Below are positions 58,690 through 64,000 of a stretch of 64,000 nt of DNA, one piece after another; the stretch's first letter is position 1; each line of letters starts with the position of its first letter. The position numbers and the translations under genes were made by a program. The stretch is from Streptomyces umbrinus (GTDB lineage: Bacteria > Actinomycetota > Actinomycetes > Streptomycetales > Streptomycetaceae): positions 6,758,001 to 6,822,000 of the forward strand of contig NZ_JAUSZI010000002.1 in the NCBI RefSeq assembly GCF_030817415.1, read 5' to 3'. The notes beneath the pieces were generated by a model. The model did no database searches. It was not told where the DNA came from and worked only from the letters and a program-made list of their open reading frames with translations.

Positions 58690-59175
58690 TTACTGGGACA
58701 GGGCGGTGACCACTGCGGGCAGGCGGCCCATGGCGTGCGCCACGCCGAGTCCGTCCATGTAGTCGCGGACATGTGTGATCAGGCCGTCGTGGACCCGGAT
58801 CACCAGAAGGCCGGGGAAGCTGAAGGCCCGGCCGGTCGTGGTCACTGTCCCGGTGACGACCTGCTCGACGGTGATCACCCCGGGGTCGGTGCTGTCGTGC
58901 ACGACGACGTCACGGATCTCCCGCGGTCGCGCCGGGCTCGCACCCCAGGCCGCCCGGTAGCCCGCACGCACCTCCTCGCGCCCCTGGTACCGCTCGGGCA
59001 TGCCGGGGAAGAGGAACGGGAACTCGTGGACGGCGTCCACCGCGTAGAGGTCGGCCAGGTCGTCCGCGGAACTGTCGAGCATCGCCTGCTGATAGCGGGC
59101 CAGGACCTCGCGGGGGCCGGGGGAGTTCACGGCTGCTGTGTCCGGCACGGCGGCATCGGGATCTGTTTCCGGCAT
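58690..59175 (-). CDS. SnoaL-like / NTF2-fold protein
   Basis: The 161-residue protein has the NTF2 pattern GPREVLARYQQAMLDSSADDLADLYAVDAVHEFPF, a central GREEVRAGYRAAWG helix, and the terminal strand GLLVIRVHDGLITHVRDYMDGLGVAHAMGRL. Similar proteins are polyketide cyclases or isomerases, but no chemical role is implied here. The start ATG at 59175 gives MPETDPDAAV. It lies 178 bases after the ABC permease stop on the same strand, so part of one long transcript is possible. Confidence 0.82.
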   Translation of the reverse strand: MPETDPDAAVPDTAAVNSPGPREVLARYQQAMLDSSADDLADLYAVDAVHEFPFLFPGMPERYQGREEVRAGYRAAWGASPARPREIRDVVVHDSTDPGVITVEQVVTGTVTTTGRAFSFPGLLVIRVHDGLITHVRDYMDGLGVAHAMGRLPAVVTALSQ

Positions 59176-59353
59176 GGCATCGGTCTCCGTTCGTTCGGGT
59201 CTCCAACAAGCTTCCGACAGGCTTCCAGCGGATCTCCAGTCTCCGTCGGTCTCGCCCAGGACGCCGACAGGGCGGCGTACGCCCACGTGGTGTCGGGGTG
59301 CGCCGCCCTGGGGCGGGACGAGGTGCGGGAGGTGGCCCGCGGTGTCACGGCGG

Positions 59354-60148
59354 TTACTTCGGGTCGCTGTTGAACTTCGCGGTCGACCAGAAGTAGCCGA
59401 GAACCGCGAGGCCCAGGCACCAGGCGAGGGCGAGCCATCCGTTGTGGCCGATCTCGGTGCCGAGCAGCAGGCCGCGCAGGGTCTCGATGGCCGGCGTGAA
59501 CGGCTGGTACTCGGCGATCGGCTGGAACCAGCCCGGCATGGAGTCGACCGGGACAAAGGCGCTGGAGATGAGGGGCAGGAAGATCAGCGGCATCGCGTTG
59601 TTGCTGGCCGCTTCGGCGTTGGGGCTGATCAGGCCCATGCCGACCGCGATCCAGGTGAGTGCCAGGGCGAAGAGCACGAGCAGTCCGAACGCCGCCAGCC
59701 ACTCCAAGACTGTCGCATCCGTGGACCGGAAGCCGATGGCCACCGCGACCGCCCCGACGAGGATCACGCTCATCACGCACTGCAGGACGCTGCCGACGAC
59801 GTGTCCGATGAGCACCGACGGGCGGTGGATCGCCATCGTGCGGAAGCGGGCGATGATGCCCTCGGTCATGTCGTTGGAGACGGACACCGCGGTGCCGATG
59901 GTCGTGCTGCCGATGGTCATCAGCAGCAGGCCCGGGACCAGGTAGGCGATGTATGCCGAGCGGTCCGGACCGCCGCCACCGCCTATGCCCGCGCTCATCG
60001 TGTCGCCGAAGACGTACACGAAGAGCAGGAGCAGCATGATCGGGGTGAGCAGCAGGTTCAGGGTGAGGGAGGGGTAGCGTCGGGCGTGGAGCAGGTTGCG
60101 GCGCAGCATCGTGTTCGAGTCGCGGACGGCGAGGGCGAGGGTACTCAT
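59354..60148 (-). CDS. ABC-2 type transporter permease (DrrB-like)
   Basis: The 264-residue permease has six hydrophobic helices (SLTLNLLLTPIMLLLLFVYVFGD, YLVPGLLLMTIGSTTIGTAVSV, VVGSVLQCVMSVILVGAVAVAIGF, LAAFGLLVLFALALTWIAVGMGL and others) and the ABC-2 signature near MPLIFLPLISSAFVPVDSMPGW. It pairs with the ATPase directly upstream (overlap ATGA). DrrAB-type pairs export hydrophobic drugs or lipids. A Gly-rich loop GIGGGGG is near residue 55. AAGGAG precedes the start. Confidence 0.92.
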   Translation of the reverse strand: MSTLALAVRDSNTMLRRNLLHARRYPSLTLNLLLTPIMLLLLFVYVFGDTMSAGIGGGGGPDRSAYIAYLVPGLLLMTIGSTTIGTAVSVSNDMTEGIIARFRTMAIHRPSVLIGHVVGSVLQCVMSVILVGAVAVAIGFRSTDATVLEWLAAFGLLVLFALALTWIAVGMGLISPNAEAASNNAMPLIFLPLISSAFVPVDSMPGWFQPIAEYQPFTPAIETLRGLLLGTEIGHNGWLALAWCLGLAVLGYFWSTAKFNSDPK

Positions 60149-61125
60149 CGGGCAGTCTCCTTGGTCTGGGCGGAATGGTTGGGCTGGTTGGGGACGTTGG
60201 CCGGACCGGTCAGGGCGAAGAACACGTCGTCGAGGTCGGGGGTGTGCACGGTGAGTTCGTCGGCTTCGATGCCGGCCGCGTCCAGCCAGTCGAGGATGGA
60301 GCGCAGTTCGCGCTGGCTGCCGTCGCTGGGGATCTGGAGGGAGAGCGCCTCGTCGTCCCGAGTCGCCTCGCGCAGGGCGTCGGCGGCCGTCTGGTACGTG
60401 TCGGGGTCGGAGAACCTCAGCCGCACATGTCCGCCGGGGATCAGGCGCTTGAGTTCGTCGGCGGTACCCTCGGCGGCGATCTTGCCGTCGTTGAGGACCG
60501 CGATGCGGTCGGCGAGTTCGTCGGCCTCTTCCAGGTACTGGGTGGTGAGGAAGACGGTCACGCCGCCCGTGACGAGTTCGCGGATGATCTGCCACATGTT
60601 GTGGCGGGAGCGGGGGTCGAGGCCGGTGGTCGGTTCGTCGAGGAAGATGATCCGCGGGTTGCCGACCAGGGTCATCGCGATGTCCAGGCGGCGCTTCATG
60701 CCCCCGGAGTAGGTCGAGGCGGGCTTCTTCGCCGCTTCCACCAGGTCGAAGCGCTCCAGGAGTTCGGCGGTGACCCGCCTCCCCTCGCTGCGCGAGAGAT
60801 GGTGCAGGTCCGCCATGAGGAGCATGTTCTCCTCGCCGGTGATCAGGCCGTCCACGGCGGAGAACTGACCGGTGACACCGATCGCGGCCCGCACCCCCTG
60901 GGGGTCGGCGGCCAGGTCGTGGCCGCCGATGCGGATGTCGCCGGTGCCGGGGTCGGCGGAGACGAGGGTGGACAGGATTTTCACGGCGGTGGTCTTGCCT
61001 GCGCCGTTCGGGCCGAGCAGGGCGAAGACCGTTCCTTCGGGGACGGCCACGTCGACGCCGTCGAGGACGGTCTTGTCGCCGTAGGACTTGCGCAGCCCGT
61101 TCGCCGCGATGGCCAAGTCGGTCAT
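60145..61125 (-). CDS. ABC transporter ATP-binding protein, DrrA-like
   Basis: The 326-residue ATPase has Walker A LLGPNGAGKTTAVKIL near 39-47, signature TYSGGMKRRLDIAMTL, Walker B IIFLDEPTTGLDPRSR and the switch in LTTQYLEEADELAD. The 80-residue C-terminal domain (DTYQTAADALREATRDDEALSLQIPSD) is typical of DrrA family members. It overlaps the permease gene. A DUF4097 gene lies upstream and the whole group is divergent from a two-HTH regulator. Confidence 0.94.
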   Translation of the reverse strand: MTDLAIAANGLRKSYGDKTVLDGVDVAVPEGTVFALLGPNGAGKTTAVKILSTLVSADPGTGDIRIGGHDLAADPQGVRAAIGVTGQFSAVDGLITGEENMLLMADLHHLSRSEGRRVTAELLERFDLVEAAKKPASTYSGGMKRRLDIAMTLVGNPRIIFLDEPTTGLDPRSRHNMWQIIRELVTGGVTVFLTTQYLEEADELADRIAVLNDGKIAAEGTADELKRLIPGGHVRLRFSDPDTYQTAADALREATRDDEALSLQIPSDGSQRELRSILDWLDAAGIEADELTVHTPDLDDVFFALTGPANVPNQPNHSAQTKETAR

Positions 61126-61164
61126 GATGAGTGCTCCTTCAGAGGCTGCGGAGGGTGATGTCGC

Positions 61165-61839
61165 TCAGAGGCTTCGGGCGGTGATGTCGCCGTAGGACGT
61201 GGTCGCGCGGATGTTGAGGGCGGCGTCGGCGCCGTCGGTGTTCTTGAGTGCGTTGTTGATCCGGCCGTAGGTGGTGCCGGCGTCCAGGGAGGCGGAGACT
61301 CCGCGTGCGGCGCCGACCGAGATCTCGCCGGCCTCCGTGCGGAGTTCGACCGTGCCGCCCACGGCCTCGGCGATGTGGATGCCGCCCTTCTGGGTGCTGA
61401 TCTCCGCGGGACCGCCCAGGCGGCCGACCGCGACGTCGCCCGCGAGGAGGGTGAGGCGGGCGCTCGCGGTCTCGTCGAGCTTGACCGAGCCCTGCGCGCC
61501 CTCGAAGGTGACGTCGCCGAGCCGTCCGACTCCCCGGAACTCGGCGCTGGCCGCCTTCGCCTCGATACGGGAGCCGACGGGCAGTTGGACGGTCACCTCG
61601 ACGGATCCGGAGTGGCCGAGGATCCGGTTCTTCGCCGGTGAGGTCTCGATCCGCAGGACACCGTCGTCGCCGTACGCGACGTCGGTCCGTTCCGCCGCCT
61701 TCACGTCGCGGCTGTTCGAGGTGTTCGCCGGCAGGACCTCGACCGTGGTGTCGGCCCGGTCGGCGGCGATGAACCGGACGCGTCCCGCGGGGATGTCGAG
61801 AACGGCGGAGATCGCGGCGGGGGTGTCGAACTTCTGCAT
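61165..61839 (-). CDS. DUF4097 family beta-repeat protein
   Basis: The 224-residue protein is a chain of short beta strands with repeated GxxxxVELRTEAGEISVGAARG-like units, ending TTSYGDITARSL. DUF4097 proteins are right-handed beta-helix-like and usually lie beside ABC or regulatory genes; function unknown. GAGGAG precedes the ATG. Just after the stop, bases 61140-61165 nearly repeat the end of the gene (GACATCACC...AGCCTCTGA), a partial duplication. First gene of the ABC operon. Confidence 0.85.
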   Translation of the reverse strand: MQKFDTPAAISAVLDIPAGRVRFIAADRADTTVEVLPANTSNSRDVKAAERTDVAYGDDGVLRIETSPAKNRILGHSGSVEVTVQLPVGSRIEAKAASAEFRGVGRLGDVTFEGAQGSVKLDETASARLTLLAGDVAVGRLGGPAEISTQKGGIHIAEAVGGTVELRTEAGEISVGAARGVSASLDAGTTYGRINNALKNTDGADAALNIRATTSYGDITARSL

Positions 61840-61885
61840 GGTGTTCTCCTCTTGCGCTGCTTGTTTCTGACAACCGAAACGCTAC

Positions 61886-62009
61886 GTTGCGTTCATGGAT
61901 GGCGCAATGAGGTTGTTGCATTCAATCGGCATCAGTGCAGGTGAGAGTGGAATTATCGTTGCAACCGTCTGGGATTTAATGCAACGTCCGTCATATCGTG
62001 CGTTGCATT
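61886..62009. promoter_or_regulatory. GTTGCATT-type repeats between the regulator and the DUF4097/ABC operon
   Basis: Copies are GTTGCGTT (61886), GTTGCATT (61915), GTTGCAAC (61958, palindromic), and AATGCAACG (61978) facing CGTTGCATT (62001-62009), a perfect 9-bp inverted pair spaced 14 bases. They cover the whole divergent intergenic region of 226 bases. They are good candidates for binding sites of the regulator at 62066. Confidence 0.65.
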
Positions 62010-62065
62010 GGGCTGCGCGTGAACGCTATGCTGGAGGCGTCAAGCAAGCGTGAAAGGGGACCGCG

Positions 62066-62821
62066 ATGCCGGGAGGCAGACTCACCCAGCAGGAACGCCA
62101 GCAGATCGGGCTGGGACTGGCCGACGGGCTCGCCTATGCGGAGATCGCCAGGCGTCTCGACCGTCCGACGTCGACGATCACACGTGAGGTGATGCGCAAC
62201 GGCGGCCCCACCGCCTACCGCCCCGACCTGGCCCACCGCGCCACCGAGCGCCGTGCCCACCGGCGCAGGCAGGCCGAGCCCCGGGGGTCGGAGGCGCCTC
62301 CGCAGGCCTACGGGCGTGACGCGGAAGCCGTGCGCGAGTACGAGGAGACGTTCACCACCGTCTTCATGCGGCAGGGCCTGCCCAAGATGATGTCCCGGGT
62401 GCTGGCCTGTCTCTTCACGAGTGACGCGGGCAGCCTCACCGCGTCCGAACTCGTCCAGCGCCTCCAGGTCAGCCCGGCGTCCATCTCCAAGGCGATCGCG
62501 TTCCTGGAGAGCCAGGACCTCGTCCGCCGGGAGCGCGACGAAAACCGCCGGGAGCGCTATTCGGTCGACGACGACGTCTGGTACCAGTCGATGGTGGCCA
62601 GCGCCCGCGGCACCTTCCAGCTCGCCGAGACCGCACGGCAGGGCGTCGGCATCCTCGGGCCCGACACCCCGGCCGCCGCCCGCCTCGAAAACATCGCCCG
62701 CTTCCTCGACTTCGTGAGCGAGAGCCTCATCCGCGCCGCGGACCAGGCCCGCGAAGTCCTCCACACGAAACCCGAGTCGACCGTGCCTGAATCCGTGCCT
62801 GAATCCGTGCCTGAAAGCTGA
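62066..62821 (+). CDS. Two-HTH regulator: IS30-type HTH fused to MarR/GbsR-type domain
   Basis: The 251-residue protein starts with LTQQERQQIGLGLADGLAYAEIARRLDRPTSTITREVMRNG and YRPDLAHRATERRAHRRR, the HTH seen in IS30 transposases (HTH_38). After a linker, residues about 90-225 form a MarR/GbsR winged helix: LTASELVQRLQVSPASISKAIAFLESQDLVRRERDENRRERYSV. The tail has three 12-bp CCGTGCCTGAAT/A units giving PESV repeats (62781-62816). It is divergent from the DUF4097/ABC operon and probably represses it. AAAGGGGA precedes the ATG. Confidence 0.86.
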   Translation: MPGGRLTQQERQQIGLGLADGLAYAEIARRLDRPTSTITREVMRNGGPTAYRPDLAHRATERRAHRRRQAEPRGSEAPPQAYGRDAEAVREYEETFTTVFMRQGLPKMMSRVLACLFTSDAGSLTASELVQRLQVSPASISKAIAFLESQDLVRRERDENRRERYSVDDDVWYQSMVASARGTFQLAETARQGVGILGPDTPAAARLENIARFLDFVSESLIRAADQAREVLHTKPESTVPESVPESVPES

Positions 62822-62833
62822 GCGGGAGCCCGG

Positions 62834-63832
62834 TTACGCGACCCGCAGCAACAGCTTCCCCGTGCTCGTCCGCCCGCCCATCAGCCGGTGCGCCTCGGAC
62901 GCCTCCTCCAGCGGGAACTCCGCGGTCACCGGCAGGGACACGACCCCCTCCGCCACGGCCGCGAACGCCTTCTCCGTCAGCTCCCGCAGAGCGCCCGGCG
63001 CTGTCTGGGCCAGGGTCAGGATGGAGAAGCCGGAGACCGACAGGCCGGTCGGGTACAGCTCCGGCTGCCCGACCCGCCACGGCTCGGCCGAGCTCGCGTT
63101 GCCGAACGACACCAGGCGCCCGAAGACGGCCAGGGAGGCGAGGGACGCCCTGAAGGTCTCGCCGCCGACCGGGTCCAGGGCCAGGTCGACGCCCCGCCCG
63201 CCCGTCGCCGCACGCACCTCGTCCACGAACCCCGCGGAGCCCGTGGAGTTCGAGGACGGGGTGACGAACACGTCGTCGTAGCCGTGGTCCAGCGCGTACT
63301 TCGCCTTCGCCGCGCCCGACACCACTCCGAAGACGCCGGAGGCTCCCGCCGCCTTCGCCAACTGCCCCACCACAGTGCCGACTCCGCCCGCCGCGCCCTG
63401 CACGAGAACCGTCTCGCCAGGCTGCAGCCGGCCCACCGCGTGCACGAGGGCGTACGCGGTCGGCAGGACCGTGGGCAGCGTGGCGGCCGTACGGAGGTCC
63501 ACGCCCGACGGCAACGGGAAGACGGTCGTCGCGTCGGCCACCACCACGTCCGCGTACGCGCCGCCGTTCGTGAGGGCCGCCACCTGCCGGCCGACCTCGA
63601 CACCCGACACGCCCTCGCCGAGCGCCCGGACCCGGCCGGAGACCTCAAGGCCGGGGACGAACGGCAGTGACGGCACGCGGTAGCCCTCGCCCCGCGCCTT
63701 GAGGTCCGCGAAGTTCACCCCGGTGTACGCCACGTCCACGCTCACCTGGCCGGGGCCCGGCTCGGGTACCTCCGTCTCCACCGTCCTGAGGACCTCGGGG
63801 CCGCCGTACTCCTGGACCTGAACCGCGCGCAT
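62834..63832 (-). CDS. Zinc-type alcohol dehydrogenase/quinone reductase (MDR) family protein
   Basis: The 332-residue protein has MRAVQVQEYGGPEVLRTVETEVPEPGPGQV, YTGVNFADLKARGEGY, the NADPH-binding VLVQGAAGGVGTVVGQLAKAAGA and a C-terminal EASEAHRLMGGRTSTGKLLLRV. The structural and catalytic zinc cysteines are absent, so it is a quinone-reductase (zeta-crystallin-like) enzyme. GGGGGAG precedes the ATG at 63832. It ends 13 bases from the regulator at 62066 and is divergent from the partial gene at 63941. Confidence 0.9.
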   Translation of the reverse strand: MRAVQVQEYGGPEVLRTVETEVPEPGPGQVSVDVAYTGVNFADLKARGEGYRVPSLPFVPGLEVSGRVRALGEGVSGVEVGRQVAALTNGGAYADVVVADATTVFPLPSGVDLRTAATLPTVLPTAYALVHAVGRLQPGETVLVQGAAGGVGTVVGQLAKAAGASGVFGVVSGAAKAKYALDHGYDDVFVTPSSNSTGSAGFVDEVRAATGGRGVDLALDPVGGETFRASLASLAVFGRLVSFGNASSAEPWRVGQPELYPTGLSVSGFSILTLAQTAPGALRELTEKAFAAVAEGVVSLPVTAEFPLEEASEAHRLMGGRTSTGKLLLRVA

Positions 63833-63868
63833 GCCACACTCCCCCGTCGACTGTTCAATGAAAAGCGA

Positions 63869-63902
63869 ACACTCCGGAGTGTATGGTTTTCGTCGAACAC
63901 TC
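63869..63902. promoter_or_regulatory. Operator candidate between the MDR gene and the right-edge gene
   Basis: ACACTCCGGAGTGT (63869-63882) is a perfect 14-bp palindrome. CGAACACTC occurs at 63866-63874 and again at 63894-63902. The patch is A/T-richer than its surroundings and lies midway between the divergent starts at 63832 and 63941. Confidence 0.55.
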
Positions 63903-63940
63903 GGCAAGGCGGAAACGCCCGTGCTCAAGGGAAGGCGGAC

Positions 63941-64000
63941 ATGGTGGAGCGCGTCAGTCACCGGGCGGCCCCCGAGCACACCCACCCCGACGAGGTCCTG
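63941..64000 (+). CDS. N-terminus of a gene cut by the window edge
   Basis: The ATG at 63941 follows GGGAAGGCGG and opens MVERVSHRAAPEHTHPDEVL, still open at the edge. It may be a transcription regulator given the divergent position and the palindrome, but 20 residues are not enough to assign a family. Confidence 0.5.
   Translation, partial: MVERVSHRAAPEHTHPDEVL

Noticed and set aside
1..64000. A secondary-metabolite gene cluster suggested by scattered monooxygenase, oxygenase, SnoaL-like and DrrAB-like genes
   Set aside because: There are no polyketide, peptide or terpene synthase genes, and these enzymes are spread among housekeeping genes.

Overview
The window is about 64 kb of very GC-rich DNA with strong G/C third-position bias, frequent GTG/TTG starts, purine-rich ribosome binding sites and many gene families typical of Streptomyces: class I LysRS, SAV2177-type methyltransferases, DUF2637 and DUF3558 proteins, a CU044_5270-type protein after an ECF sigma factor, and system II cytochrome c maturation. 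I read it as chromosomal Streptomyces DNA. I saw no rRNA, tRNA, CRISPR array, prophage or large biosynthetic cluster.

Layout. 1-4656: heme genes hemC (3' end), hemD fused to a uroporphyrinogen methyltransferase, and hemB, with an FAD oxidase on the other strand. 4666-14240: a DUF4232 lipoprotein, a membrane-anchored HTH protein, a methyltransferase, a DUF4253 protein, an atypical phosphotransferase, then divergent argS and lysS. 14349-22429: a DUF2637 membrane protein, two DUF3558 lipoproteins, RtcB, a YdjC-type deacetylase, an SDR with a tiny membrane protein, and secreted or NTF2-like proteins. 22612-29438: an AraC-type regulator divergent from a luciferase-like monooxygenase/flavin reductase pair, a glycosyltransferase and a two-component system. 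29476-31690: a decayed ppk2 gene split by a TnpB element. 31903-40096: an ABC transporter, a transglutaminase-like protein, a second methyltransferase, and an Lrp/AbgT/M20 peptidase group. 40261-51426: hemL, a phosphatase, a deacetylase-like lipoprotein, the resA-ccdA-resB-ccsB operon and an ECF sigma module. 51550-64000: a P-loop ATPase, an oxygenase, a cytosine deaminase-like enzyme, assorted enzymes, and an ABC/DUF4097 operon under a divergent two-HTH regulator.

How genes work together. HemL feeds 5-aminolevulinate to HemB, HemC and HemD, and the Res/Ccs system attaches the resulting heme to cytochromes. The AbgT transporter and M20 peptidase look like an import-and-cleave pair for p-aminobenzoyl-glutamate or similar acyl-amino acids, but the transporter frame is broken by one base.

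Most unusual parts. The TnpB-like protein at 30132 lacks the third RuvC catalytic aspartate (Ala380). Facing it is an unannotated 46-residue ribbon-helix-helix protein, with two TGATGGTAT direct repeats between the genes. Other points are several long perfect or near-perfect palindromes between convergent genes, a double palindrome in front of an ABC transporter, and a regulator joining an IS30-type HTH to a MarR-type HTH with matching operator-like repeats.
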